The position numbers were made by a program, and so were the translations under genes. Positions 47,608-56,507 of a stretch of DNA of 64,000 nt are shown piece after piece; the first letter of the stretch is position 1; every line of letters begins with the position of its first letter. The notes under the pieces are model-generated. The model saw only the letters and a program-made list of their open reading frames with translations, was not told the origin of the DNA and did no database searches. The stretch comes from CBDIHH01 sp965279095 (lineage in GTDB: Bacteria > Pseudomonadota > Alphaproteobacteria > Caulobacterales > Caulobacteraceae): NCBI GenBank assembly GCA_965279095.1, contig CBDIHH010000002.1:62001-126000 (forward strand), in the 5' to 3' direction.

Positions 47608-49101
47608 TCAGACCCCGATGGGATAGACGATCGACTTTTCGTGGCTGTATTCCTCCAGCCAGCGGTCGCCGTATTCCCGCCCGAGCCCAGAGCGCTTGTA
47701 GCCGCCAAAAGGCGCGTCGTTCTGCTTGTAGAGGCCGCCGTTCAGCACCACGCCGCCGGTGCGCAGCCTCAGCGCCATGTCATAGGCGCGGGCGGGATCC
47801 TTCGAATGGATGCCGCCATACAGACCGTAGCGGCTGTCGTTGGCCAGCTTGACGGCCTCGTCGTCGGTGTCAAAGCCGATCACCGCCGCCACCGGCCCGA
47901 ACACCTCGTCCTGGGCAATGGCCATGGCGTTGTCGACATCGTCGAAGACAGTGACGTTGTAGAAGAAGCCCTTGTCCAGGTGGGCGGGGCGGTCGCCGCC
48001 GAACACCAGGGTGGCGCCGTCGGCCTGGCCCTGGGCGACCATGCGCTCGACCCGGTCCCGGGCCGCGCCGCGGATCAGCGGGCCGACCATGGTTGTCGGC
48101 GAGGCGGGATCGCCCAGGGGCAGCTGGCTGACCAGGGTCTTCATGGTGGCGATATAGGCCGGGCGGATGGAATTGTGCACCAGGTGGCGGGTCGCCAGGG
48201 CGCAGCCCTGGCCGCAGTGGTTGGACACCTGGAACAGGCCCTCCATCGCCGCCTTCTGGACGTCGGCGTCCTCGCGCACGATCAGCGCCGACTTGCCGCC
48301 CAGCTCCAGCAGCACCTTCTTCAGGGTCGGCGCCGCCTGGCCCATGATCGCCGCCCCCACCGCCTCTGAGCCGGTGAAGGTGACCATGTCCACCCGGGGG
48401 TCCGACGTCAGCATGGCGCCGACCGCATTGCCGCCGGTGACGATGTTCAGCACGCCCGGGGGCAGGCCGATCTCGTCGGCGACCTGGCCGAGCAGCAGGG
48501 CCGAGAAGGGGGTGAACGGGGACGGCTTGAGGATGACAGTGTTGCCGGCGAGCAGGGCCGGGAAGATCTTGGAGATGTTGACCAGGAAGGGGGCGTTGTA
48601 GGGGGTGATGGCGGTGACCACCCCGATGGGCTCGCGCACCACCACCCCGCCGCCGAGCAACTGCGGGCCGGCCGGGTTGAATGGGTTCATGGCCTTTTCC
48701 ACCGGCAGGTGGCGGGTGGTCGGCATGGTCGAGCGTTCGATCAGCCGCGAGACCAGCTCCATCGGCGAGGGGAAGAACATCGACTCCGCCAGCATGCGGG
48801 TGGCGCCGCTCTCGGCGATCATCAGCAGCTTGATCTGCTCGGCGCGGTCCTGCAGCGCGGCGTGCATGCGGCGCATGTAGTCGGTGCGCTTCGCCTGAGG
48901 CAGGTCGGCCCAGGCGCCGTCGTCGAAGGCGCGGCGGGCGGCGACGATGGCGGCCTCGGCCTCGGCGATCCCGCCCACCGGCGCTTGGCCGATGACCGCC
49001 TCGGTGGCCGGGTTGATCACCGCTTCGGTCTCGCCCCCGCCCGGCCGCACCCAGGCGGCGCCGATGTAGAGGCCGGAGATGTCGGCATAGGGAACGGTCA
49101 T
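47608..49101 (-). CDS. Aldehyde dehydrogenase
   Basis: A 497-residue NAD(P)-dependent ALDH. The catalytic Cys300 is in CGQGCALATR, the base Glu266 in LELGGKSA, and Asn169 in TPYNAPF; the Gly motif is FTGSEAVG. It oxidises an aldehyde to the acid. It follows the GMC gene (2 bp), which would supply the aldehyde. No targeting signal is seen. Confidence 0.95.
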   Translation of the reverse strand: MTVPYADISGLYIGAAWVRPGGGETEAVINPATEAVIGQAPVGGIAEAEAAIVAARRAFDDGAWADLPQAKRTDYMRRMHAALQDRAEQIKLLMIAESGATRMLAESMFFPSPMELVSRLIERSTMPTTRHLPVEKAMNPFNPAGPQLLGGGVVVREPIGVVTAITPYNAPFLVNISKIFPALLAGNTVILKPSPFTPFSALLLGQVADEIGLPPGVLNIVTGGNAVGAMLTSDPRVDMVTFTGSEAVGAAIMGQAAPTLKKVLLELGGKSALIVREDADVQKAAMEGLFQVSNHCGQGCALATRHLVHNSIRPAYIATMKTLVSQLPLGDPASPTTMVGPLIRGAARDRVERMVAQGQADGATLVFGGDRPAHLDKGFFYNVTVFDDVDNAMAIAQDEVFGPVAAVIGFDTDDEAVKLANDSRYGLYGGIHSKDPARAYDMALRLRTGGVVLNGGLYKQNDAPFGGYKRSGLGREYGDRWLEEYSHEKSIVYPIGV

Positions 49102-49103
49102 GG

Positions 49104-50717
49104 TCAGACTTTCAGCGGTGAGGCGACCCGGTCGCCAAGGATGATCTCGGAAGCGCGCAGGGCCATGGCCATCATCGGGCCATTGGTGTTGCCGGTGACC
49201 AGGGTGGGCATGACCGAGGTGTCGATCACCCGCAGCCCCTGGACGCCGCGCACCCGCAGCTCGGGGTCGACCACGGAGCCCTCGTCGGCGCCCATTCGGC
49301 AGGTGCCAGCGACGTGGTAGGCGGTGTTGCCGAACTGGAAGAAGGCGTCGATCAGCTCGTCGTCGCTGGCATAGGTCAGCCCGGGCGCCGTCTCGGCGAC
49401 CACATAGGGCGCCAGCGGCGCCTGGCTCATCAGCTGGCGAATGTAGCGAACCATGGCGGCGGCGTGGCGGCGGTCGACCTCGACACTGAGGTAATTGGCG
49501 TCGATGGCCAGGTCGGGGGCGTCAGGATCGGCCGACTGGATCATCACCGAGCCCTGGCTCTCGGGTCGGCCGAAATAGCCGATCACCGACATCCCCGGCT
49601 CCTTCTCGACCACCACCTGGCCGTTCTCCACGCCGATGGAGAACAGGCCGATTCCGATCTCCGCGTCGGCGCGCTCGAGATCGGGCAGGGTCTTGACGAA
49701 GGCGCACAGCTCGTGGGCGGCATGGGTCAGCGGTCCTGAGCCGAACAGCTGGTAGCGCAGCACATTGCCGAGCAGCCGCAGCCCGGCGAATTCGCGATTG
49801 AGGCTGCCGCCGGTAAGGCGGAACATCATCATCAGGGTGCGATGCTCGCGCAGATTGGCGCCGACATCGGGGGCGTCCTTGACCAGCTCGATCCCCAGCC
49901 GCGCCAGATGATCCGCGGGTCCCACACCGGACACCTGCAGAAGGGCGGGAGAGTGCAGCGCCCCGGCGCTGAGGATCACCTCGCGGCTGGCCCGGACGAC
50001 CGCCGTGGCGTCTCCGGTGCGGACCTCCACGCCCGCGGCGCGAGTCCCCTCGAAGATGACCCGCCGGACATGGGCGCCGGTGCGCACCGTGAGGTTCGGC
50101 CGCGAGAGGGCCGGGCGCAGGAAGGCCTTGGCGGCGCTCCACCGGCGGCCCTTGGCGATGGTTCGGGTCTGGTAGCCGATGCCGCCCTGCTCGGTGTCGT
50201 TGACGTCGTCCACCCGCGGCACGCCCAGGGCCTCCGCCGATGCGATCACCGCCTCCAGCACCGGGTGGCCGCTGGGATGCACCGACACCTTCAGCGGCCC
50301 GCCGGCGCCGCGCCACTCAGCCTCGCCGAGGTCGTGGTCCTCCATGGCCTTGAAGCAGCGGCCGATATCGCTCCATCCCCAGCCCGTGCAGCCGGCGGCC
50401 TCCCAGGCGTCGTAGTCGCCAGGCTGGCCGCGCACATAGACCATGCCGTTGACCGAGCTTGAGCCCCCCAGGGTCTTGCCCTTGAGCCACATCTCCGGAC
50501 CGTGGTTGCCGCCCTTGGAGACCTGGTAGTCCCAGACGTGGGGATTGCCCGCGGCCAGCATCTTGCCGATGCCGCGGGGCATCTCAATCAGCATGCTGTT
50601 GTCGAGGGGGCCGGCCTCCAGCAGCAGGACCTGGCAGTCGGGGTCGGCGGACAGCCGGTTGGCCAGGACGCACCCGGCCGAGCCGGCGCCGACGATGATG
50701 TAGTCGAAGGTTTCCAT
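49104..50717 (-). CDS. GMC-family FAD oxidoreductase
   Basis: A 537-residue glucose-methanol-choline oxidoreductase. It starts with the FAD Rossmann motif IVGAGSAGCVLANRLS and continues with GGSSSVNGMVYVRGQPGDYD. The C-terminal active-site His is in TAYHVAGTCRMG, followed by VTGNTNGPMMAMA. It oxidises primary alcohols to aldehydes. Its ATG directly follows the P450 stop with no gap, so it is strongly coupled to that gene. Confidence 0.93.
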   Translation of the reverse strand: METFDYIIVGAGSAGCVLANRLSADPDCQVLLLEAGPLDNSMLIEMPRGIGKMLAAGNPHVWDYQVSKGGNHGPEMWLKGKTLGGSSSVNGMVYVRGQPGDYDAWEAAGCTGWGWSDIGRCFKAMEDHDLGEAEWRGAGGPLKVSVHPSGHPVLEAVIASAEALGVPRVDDVNDTEQGGIGYQTRTIAKGRRWSAAKAFLRPALSRPNLTVRTGAHVRRVIFEGTRAAGVEVRTGDATAVVRASREVILSAGALHSPALLQVSGVGPADHLARLGIELVKDAPDVGANLREHRTLMMMFRLTGGSLNREFAGLRLLGNVLRYQLFGSGPLTHAAHELCAFVKTLPDLERADAEIGIGLFSIGVENGQVVVEKEPGMSVIGYFGRPESQGSVMIQSADPDAPDLAIDANYLSVEVDRRHAAAMVRYIRQLMSQAPLAPYVVAETAPGLTYASDDELIDAFFQFGNTAYHVAGTCRMGADEGSVVDPELRVRGVQGLRVIDTSVMPTLVTGNTNGPMMAMALRASEIILGDRVASPLKV

Positions 50718-51962
50718 TCAGGCAGCCTGCTGCAGCGTGGGCCAGCTCAGGGTCAGGCCGTCCAGCCCGAACACCCCGGAGGCGCGCATGACGATGGCCT
50801 CGGGGTCTCGCAGCGCGAAGGGCGGCGTCAGGGCCAGCCACTCCTGCACGGCGATGGTCAGTTCCCGCCGCGCCAGGTGCGAGCCGACGCAGCGGTGCGG
50901 GCCGAAGGAGAAGGCCATGTGGCGGTTGTCGGGGCGTTCGAAGTCCACCTTGGTCGGATCGGCGAATTCGGCCGGGTCGAGGTTGGCGAGTTCAGTGCTG
51001 ATCAGGACGAAATCTCCAGCCTTCATCGGGGCATCGCCGATCTGCACGTCGCGGGTCACCTGCCGACGCATGTTGACGATGGAATAGGCCCGCAGCAGCT
51101 CCTCCACCGCATCGGGGATCAGCTCGGGATGGGCCCGCAGCCGGGCCTGGTCCTCGGGGTGGTCGGCGAGGTGGGCGAACTGGAAGGTGAGGGCGGAGGT
51201 GACCGTGTCGAGCCCGGCGATGAAGATCAGGAAGCAGATGCCCATCACCTCGTCGTCGGTCAGCCGGCGGCCGTCGATGTCGGCGGCGACCACATAGCTG
51301 GTGAAATCGTCCGTGGGCGCGGCCCGGCGCTCGGCGATTCGGCCGCGAAGATAGGCGGCGATTTCGGCGCAGGCGCCGGCCACCTGCGCCAGGTCGCGGC
51401 CTTTGACGAGGGCGCGGGTCCAGCCGACGAACTTCGGGGCCTCCTCCAGGGGCCAGCCCATCAGCTTGAGGAAGATCAGCACCGGGAACTGGGCGGCGAA
51501 ATCCTCGTCGAAGTCGCACTGGCCGCTAGCGGCCACCCGGCCGATGAGGTCGCGGGCCAGGACGCGCATGTCGGCGTCCAGTTCGGCGACCTTCTTGGGC
51601 GTGAACAGCGGGTTCAGCAGCATCCGGAAGGCGCCGTGCTGCGGCGGGTCCAGTTCCAGCGGGATCAGCGGCCAGGCCTCGCCGATCATCTGAGAGAAGC
51701 CGGTGAGACCGGCGCTGGAGAAGGTCTCGGGATCCTGCAGGATGCGGCGCAGATCCTCGGCCGTCTGCGGCACCCAGCAGCCGCCCATGTAGCCGAGGCG
51801 GGTGGCGTAGAACACCGGCGGATAGTCGTCGTGGAACCGGGCGGCGCGGCCGTGGCCGTGGCGGCCGCCGGCCATGATTTGCGTCCAGGGATCGATGTCG
51901 CGGATCAGCCCCGGCGGCACGTGCGCGGGGGGCGGGGGAAGCGACGGCGGCTGGTCGGTCAT
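50718..51962 (-). CDS. Cytochrome P450 (class I, P450cam-like)
   Basis: A 414-residue P450. The I-helix oxygen motif is AGLDTVTS (Ala249-Gly250-x-Asp252-Thr253), the K-helix Glu-x-x-Arg is ELLR (288-291), and the heme-ligand Cys358 is in FSFGPHRCVGSHLARRE. The C-terminal strand pattern SGVFGLDGLTLSW is close to CYP101-type enzymes, which hydroxylate terpenes such as camphor. It uses ferredoxin electrons. The ferredoxin gene overlaps its start by 4 bp. No reductase lies nearby. Confidence 0.95.
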   Translation of the reverse strand: MTDQPPSLPPPPAHVPPGLIRDIDPWTQIMAGGRHGHGRAARFHDDYPPVFYATRLGYMGGCWVPQTAEDLRRILQDPETFSSAGLTGFSQMIGEAWPLIPLELDPPQHGAFRMLLNPLFTPKKVAELDADMRVLARDLIGRVAASGQCDFDEDFAAQFPVLIFLKLMGWPLEEAPKFVGWTRALVKGRDLAQVAGACAEIAAYLRGRIAERRAAPTDDFTSYVVAADIDGRRLTDDEVMGICFLIFIAGLDTVTSALTFQFAHLADHPEDQARLRAHPELIPDAVEELLRAYSIVNMRRQVTRDVQIGDAPMKAGDFVLISTELANLDPAEFADPTKVDFERPDNRHMAFSFGPHRCVGSHLARRELTIAVQEWLALTPPFALRDPEAIVMRASGVFGLDGLTLSWPTLQQAA

Positions 51963-52162
51963 GCGGGGGTCTCGTCAAGGATGGCGATGATGCGCTCGGG
52001 GCAGGCGCGGGCGCCGCGCCGGGCCAGCGCTTCCTGGCCGGGGGGAACGCTCAGCGCGTCGATGGCGATGTAGCCATTGTCATCAAGGCGATAGAGATCG
52101 GGGGCGACGGCGGCGCAGCGGGCGTGACCCGCGCAGCGCGCGCGCTCGATGGCGATCCTCAT
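51959..52162 (-). CDS. [3Fe-4S]-type ferredoxin
   Basis: A 67-residue ferredoxin. The Cys motif is CAGHARCAAVAP, then ACPERI (Cys10, Cys16, and a third near 54), the pattern of P450-linked [3Fe-4S] ferredoxins with His in place of one Cys. It is the first gene of the operon and very probably the electron donor for the adjacent P450. ATG 52162 is chosen; the upstream frame is non-coding. Confidence 0.85.
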   Translation of the reverse strand: MRIAIERARCAGHARCAAVAPDLYRLDDNGYIAIDALSVPPGQEALARRGARACPERIIAILDETPA

Positions 52163-52193
52163 CCGTCCTCCCGCGGCGCCGGCTTGGTGTGCG

Positions 52194-52218
52194 GCATTCT
52201 CGGCTGGGAATGCTGTTC
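52194..52218. promoter_or_regulatory. Putative regulator-binding site before the ferredoxin-P450 operon
   Basis: GCATTC-N8-GAATGC is a perfect inverted repeat at 52194-52213. It overlaps GAATGCTGTTC (52208-52218), a near-palindromic GAAT-N3-TTC unit shared with the sites at 54222 and 58439. The placement 30 bp upstream of the first gene fits an operator. Confidence 0.45.
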
Positions 52219-52253
52219 GCGATAGGGAAAAATGATGTTGCGCATTCCCTCGC

Positions 52254-53249
52254 TCAGCGAACCGCGACAACGACCTTGCCCCGCACCTGACGGGTGGACA
52301 GGCGGGCGATGGCCTCACCGCCGCGGGCCAGGGAATAGCGTTCGCTGATCTGGGGCTTGAGCTTTCCGGCGGCATAGAAGTTCAGCAGGACGGCGGTGTC
52401 GGCCGCGCCCCGGTCGGGATGGCGGGCCATGTAGGCGCCCCAGAAGACCCCGATCAGCTGGCAGCCCTTCAGCAGGATCAGGTTGAGCGGGATGGCGGGG
52501 ATGCCGGCGGCGAAGCCGATCACCAGATAGCGGCCTTCCCAGGCCAGGGCGCGCACCGCCGGCTCGGCGTAGGGGCCGCCCACCGGGTCGAGCACCAGGT
52601 CCGCGCCGCCGCCGCAGGCCGCCTTCAGGGCGTCGGCCAGGGTCTTGGAGGCGGCCTTGTCCAAGGGGCCGGCGGGGTAGAGCACCGTCTCGTCCGCCCC
52701 GACGCTGCGCGCGAGGGCCAGCTTCTCCTCGGACGAGGCGGCCGCCACCACCCGCGCGCCCAGGGCCTTGGCGACCTCGATCCCGGCCAGGCCGATGCCC
52801 CCGGCTGCGCCGAGGACGAGCACCGTGTCGCCTGCCCGCAGTCCGCCGCGGCCGACCAGGGCGTGGTAGACCGTCCCGTACGTGACCAGGAAGGCGGCGG
52901 CCTCGTCGAAGGGCATGGCGTCCGGAATGGGCACGCAGCGGTCCGCCGGCAGGGCGACGACCTCGGCCATGGCCCCGAAGGGCAGGGAGGCCAGCACGCG
53001 CTGGCCGGGCGCCAGGCCCGTGACGCCCTCGCCCACCGACGCCACCACGCCGGACAGTTCGCTGCCGGGGGCGAAGGGCCGCGGCGGGCGCAGCTGGTAG
53101 CGGTCCTCGATGACCAGGGAATCGGGGAAGTTCACCCCGACCGCATGGACAGCCACGGTCACCTCGCCAGGGCCCGCCGCCGGCTCCGGCGCCTCGGTCA
53201 GCGCCAGGGTCTCAGGCCCGCCGGCGCGGATGCTGAACAGCGCCTTCAC
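52254..53249 (-). CDS. NADPH:quinone oxidoreductase-type MDR enzyme
   Basis: A 331-residue zeta-crystallin-like reductase. The N-terminal GroES-like fold (VGVNFPDSLVIEDRYQ, GSELSGVVASVGEGVTG) lacks the structural zinc Cys cluster. The Rossmann motif is LVLGAAGGIGLAGIEVAKALGA. The substrate is not known; it may reduce enones or acyl-CoA. It follows the ADH gene (3 bp), so the pair forms an operon. Confidence 0.87.
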   Translation of the reverse strand: MKALFSIRAGGPETLALTEAPEPAAGPGEVTVAVHAVGVNFPDSLVIEDRYQLRPPRPFAPGSELSGVVASVGEGVTGLAPGQRVLASLPFGAMAEVVALPADRCVPIPDAMPFDEAAAFLVTYGTVYHALVGRGGLRAGDTVLVLGAAGGIGLAGIEVAKALGARVVAAASSEEKLALARSVGADETVLYPAGPLDKAASKTLADALKAACGGGADLVLDPVGGPYAEPAVRALAWEGRYLVIGFAAGIPAIPLNLILLKGCQLIGVFWGAYMARHPDRGAADTAVLLNFYAAGKLKPQISERYSLARGGEAIARLSTRQVRGKVVVAVR

Positions 53250-53252
53250 GGC

Positions 53253-54179
53253 TCAGCGCACCTTGGCGGTGATCTTGGCGTGGGGGCCTGCCTGCTGCGC
53301 CGCCCAGGCCTCAGGCGCCTGGTCGAAGCCGTAGTCGGCGTAGTCGACGGTGATCGACTGTTCCTTCGCCATGATCAGCAGCCGCTCCCAGATGGCGCGG
53401 CGGTCGGCGGGCGGACGCTGGCCCGTGCCGATGCAGGTCAAGGTGCGGAACAGCAGTTCGCCGATGTTCAGCTCGACCACGCGGCCGGCGCCGGTGCCGA
53501 TGGTGATGATGCGGGCGCCCCACCGGGTGGCCTTGAGGGCCGCCAGGAACGGCTTGCCGAACACGAGGTCGAGGACCACGTCATAGCCGTCGCCGCCGGC
53601 CGCGGCCTTCAGGGCCTCGGCGTCATTCTCTCCCCCCATGGCCACCACCGCATCGGCGAGGCCGCGGTCCATCAGCCGGTCGAGCCCGGCCTGGTTGCGC
53701 GCGGCGGCGACGACCCGCCCCGCGCCCATCTGGCGCGCCAGTTGCAGGCCGATCTGGCCGAGGGTCCCGGTGGCCCCCAGGATCAGCACGCTTTCGCCCG
53801 TCTGGATCTTGGCCGCCTCCATGGGCACGGCGATCCCGGTGCCAGCGATGCCCATGGTGATGGCGGTCTTGTCGTCCACGCCGTCTGGCACGTCCCACAC
53901 CTCGGCCGCCGGCACGACGGTGCGCTCCGCCCAGGCGCCCCAGGGGGCCACGGAGCGCTCTCCGAAGTAGACGCGGCGCCCGTCGGGGGCCCGGCCGACG
54001 CCTTCGCCCCGGATCACGCAGGGATATTGCACCCCCATCCGGTAGGCCCCCAGCACGTCCCAGCCGCCCAGCCCGACGGTGTCCATCTCGATGAGCACGG
54101 CGCCGTCCTGGGCGACCGGCTCGGGGAAGTCGCCCATGACCGGGGGGACGCCGTTTCCACTGATGATGGCTGCGCGCAT
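53253..54179 (-). CDS. MDR-family alcohol dehydrogenase-like protein
   Basis: A 308-residue medium-chain dehydrogenase/reductase. It starts MRAAIISGNGVPPVMGDFPE and has GLGGWDVLGAYR, GEGVGRAPDG, and the Rossmann motif LILGATGTLGQIGLQLARQMGA. No clear zinc-ligand set is present, so it could be a reductase. Heads the two-gene minus-strand operon divergent from the PQQ-type dehydrogenase. The upstream frame beyond ATG 54179 is not protein. Confidence 0.8.
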   Translation of the reverse strand: MRAAIISGNGVPPVMGDFPEPVAQDGAVLIEMDTVGLGGWDVLGAYRMGVQYPCVIRGEGVGRAPDGRRVYFGERSVAPWGAWAERTVVPAAEVWDVPDGVDDKTAITMGIAGTGIAVPMEAAKIQTGESVLILGATGTLGQIGLQLARQMGAGRVVAAARNQAGLDRLMDRGLADAVVAMGGENDAEALKAAAGGDGYDVVLDLVFGKPFLAALKATRWGARIITIGTGAGRVVELNIGELLFRTLTCIGTGQRPPADRRAIWERLLIMAKEQSITVDYADYGFDQAPEAWAAQQAGPHAKITAKVR

Positions 54180-54221
54180 GGCGATCCTCCCTGTGCTTTT
54201 TCTTCCCAGACCAGATAGCCG

Positions 54222-54240
54222 TTCTAGATGCAGAATGCTA
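54222..54240. promoter_or_regulatory. Putative regulator-binding site in the ADH/PQQ-dehydrogenase divergent promoter
   Basis: TTCT-N6-AGAA inverted repeat, extending to GAATGCTA on the right. The GAATGCT core matches the sites at 52208 and 58439. It lies between divergent genes that start at 54179 and 54306 and could control both. Confidence 0.4.
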
Positions 54241-54305
54241 GCGTGGGCGCAGCGGCGCCCGGGCCCTCGGGTCGAGAAGCGCCGAGCGGGCAGGGGCGGG
54301 ACGCC

Positions 54306-55853
54306 ATGAACAGGAAACGGACCGGGTTCGCGCTGGCCGCGGCGGTTCTTCTCGGCGCAGGGGCGGTGGGGTCCCAGGGCATGGGGCGTCCGGCCGGCGC
54401 GGCGGAGGCGACCAAGCCCGGCTATTGGGTCGAGGAGATGGCGCAGGGGCTGAACATGCCCTGGTCGATGGCCTGGCTGCCCGGCGGCGACCTGCTGATC
54501 GTCGAGAAATACGGCGGGGTGCGGGTGATGCGCGGGGGCAGGCTGCTGCCCGCCGCCCTGACCGGCGTCCCGGCCTCGTTCCAGTCCGGCCAGAACGGCC
54601 TGCTCGACATCGCCGTAGACCCGGACTTCAAGACCAACCGGCGCATCTTCCTGACCTTCACCGAGGGCACGGCGCAGTCCAATCGCGGGGCCGTCTACCG
54701 GGCGCGCTACACCGGGACCGGGCTGGTCGACGGCCAGGTCATCTACCGCACGACGCCGGACAGCCACGTCTTCCCCTATCCGATCGCCGGTCGCATCCTG
54801 TTCCTGCCCGACAAGTCCTTCCTGCTCAGCTCTACCGACGACCATGGCCACCGGCACCTGGCCCAGGTGCTGGACAATGACATCGCCAAGATCCTCAGGC
54901 TCGACCGTGACGGCAAGGCGCCTAAGGATAACCCGCGCTTCGACGACCCGAAGGCCCGGCCTGAAATCTTCGCCTACGGCCTGCGGGCGCCGATGGACCT
55001 GGTGCGCGACCCACGCAATGGCGACCTGTGGGAAATCGAGAACGGCCCTCGCGGGGGCGACGAGCTGAACAGGCTGAAGTCCGGGGGCAACTACGGCTGG
55101 CCGATCACCACCCATGGCATCGAATACACCGGCGAGACCATCAGCGACCGGACCGAGGCGCCGGGCATCGAGTCTCCCGTCGTGGTCTGGACCCCATCCA
55201 TCGCCCCCTCAAGCCTCGCCCTCTATCTCGGCAAGCGCTACCCGCAGTGGAACGGCGACTTCTTCGCCGGGGCCCTGATCGCCCAGCACCTGCGCCGCGT
55301 GCGCCTGAAGGACGGCAAGGCGGTGGAGCAGGAGGTGATGCTGAAGGACCTGAAGGAGCGCATCCGCGCGGTGCGCCAGGGTCCGGACGGCTATCTGTAT
55401 CTGCTCACCGACAATCCCAACGGCCGCCTGCTGCGCCTGCGCGCCGGCGCGCCCTCGGCCGCGGACCAGCCCCGCGTGGCCCGGGCGCTGACGACGCCCG
55501 GGCCCAATCTGATGGCCGGGATGCCGGGGCCTCTGACCCCCGACGCCGCCAAGGGCGAGGTCCTCTTCGGCCAGCGCTGCATGGCCTGCCACAGCGTCGT
55601 CCCAGGTCGCCAGGGGATCGGCCCGTCCCTGGCCGGGGTGGTCGGTCGCAAGGCCGGCGCCATGGACGGCTACGCCTACTCGGCCGCCATGCGCCGCTCA
55701 GGCGTGCCGTGGACGCCGCAATATATCGACAACTTCATCGCCGCCCCGCAGGACTATGTGCCGGGGACCTCGATGGCCTCGCCGCCCGTCGCCGACCGGC
55801 AGGCCCGCACCGACATCATCGCCTATCTGCAGGGAGCCAAGTCAGCCCCGTGA
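54306..55853 (+). CDS. PQQ-dependent sugar dehydrogenase-cytochrome c fusion
   Basis: A 515-residue exported protein. The signal peptide covers about 1-34. Residues 40-390 are a soluble aldose-sugar-dehydrogenase-type beta-propeller (GLNMPWSMAWLPGGDLLI, GQNGLLDIAVDPDF, EIFAYGLRAPMDLV, ENGPRGGDELN, GGNYGWP). Residues 410-515 are a cytochrome c domain with heme motif CMACH (425-429) and a likely Met490 ligand in GTSMASP. The propeller stretch that usually carries the catalytic His before a Gly-Arg reads SHVFPYPIAGR, so a small change there is visible. Electrons would pass from PQQ to heme c in the periplasm. Confidence 0.82.
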   Translation: MNRKRTGFALAAAVLLGAGAVGSQGMGRPAGAAEATKPGYWVEEMAQGLNMPWSMAWLPGGDLLIVEKYGGVRVMRGGRLLPAALTGVPASFQSGQNGLLDIAVDPDFKTNRRIFLTFTEGTAQSNRGAVYRARYTGTGLVDGQVIYRTTPDSHVFPYPIAGRILFLPDKSFLLSSTDDHGHRHLAQVLDNDIAKILRLDRDGKAPKDNPRFDDPKARPEIFAYGLRAPMDLVRDPRNGDLWEIENGPRGGDELNRLKSGGNYGWPITTHGIEYTGETISDRTEAPGIESPVVVWTPSIAPSSLALYLGKRYPQWNGDFFAGALIAQHLRRVRLKDGKAVEQEVMLKDLKERIRAVRQGPDGYLYLLTDNPNGRLLRLRAGAPSAADQPRVARALTTPGPNLMAGMPGPLTPDAAKGEVLFGQRCMACHSVVPGRQGIGPSLAGVVGRKAGAMDGYAYSAAMRRSGVPWTPQYIDNFIAAPQDYVPGTSMASPPVADRQARTDIIAYLQGAKSAP

Positions 55854-56482
55854 TCCTCTATTTCACGCCCACCGCCTGCAGCCTCGCCAGCCACATCGCC
55901 CTGGAGGAGTCCGGGGCGGACTATGAGGCGCGCATCGCCAAGCTGTGGAAGCCGGACGAGGCCGCCGCCTACCGCCAGGTCAATCCGACCGGGAAGGTGC
56001 CGGCCCTCATTGTGGACGGCCGGGTGCTGACCGAGACCGTCGCCATCCTGAGCTATGTGGCCGACGCCTATCCGGACGCCGGATTGATGCCCGAAGATCC
56101 CTGGGCGCGGGCCCAGGTCCTGTCGCTCTGCGCCTGGTTCGCCAGCACCGCCCACATCAGCCGTCGCCAGACCCGGGCGCCAGAGCGTTTCACCCCTGAC
56201 CCCGTCGCGCACGAGGCGCTGCGCGCCGCCGGTCAGGTCGCCGTCCGCGCCAACCTCGCCCGGATCGACAGCCTGCTGGAAGGACGCGACTGGCTGGTGG
56301 GCGAACGCCTGTCCGTGGCCGATCCTTATGCCCTGGTGTTCTACGACTGGGCCGTCCGCGACGACATCGACCTGACGCCCTACGCGCACTTCACCCGCTT
56401 CAAGGACCGCATGGTCGCGCGCCCCGCCGTCCGCCGCGTGCTGGAAGACGAGCGCAGTCCGCTCGTCGCCGCCCCCGCCTGA
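55850..56482 (+). CDS. Glutathione S-transferase family protein
   Basis: A 210-residue GST, beta-class-like: ILYFTPTACSLASHIALEESG, PTGKVPALIV, TETVAILSYVAD and SVADPYALVF. It starts at GTG 55850 overlapping the previous stop, so it is coupled to the PQQ-type fusion gene. A role in glutathione-dependent ring or ether cleavage is possible in this catabolic setting but unproven. Confidence 0.85.
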   Translation: MILYFTPTACSLASHIALEESGADYEARIAKLWKPDEAAAYRQVNPTGKVPALIVDGRVLTETVAILSYVADAYPDAGLMPEDPWARAQVLSLCAWFASTAHISRRQTRAPERFTPDPVAHEALRAAGQVAVRANLARIDSLLEGRDWLVGERLSVADPYALVFYDWAVRDDIDLTPYAHFTRFKDRMVARPAVRRVLEDERSPLVAAPA

Positions 56483-56507
56483 TCCCCCATTTTTCAAGGA
56501 CCATCCC

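Noticed and set aside
54180..55115. N-terminal extension of the MDR protein at 53253
   Set aside because: The frame runs antisense through the PQQ-type dehydrogenase and shows no domain pattern.
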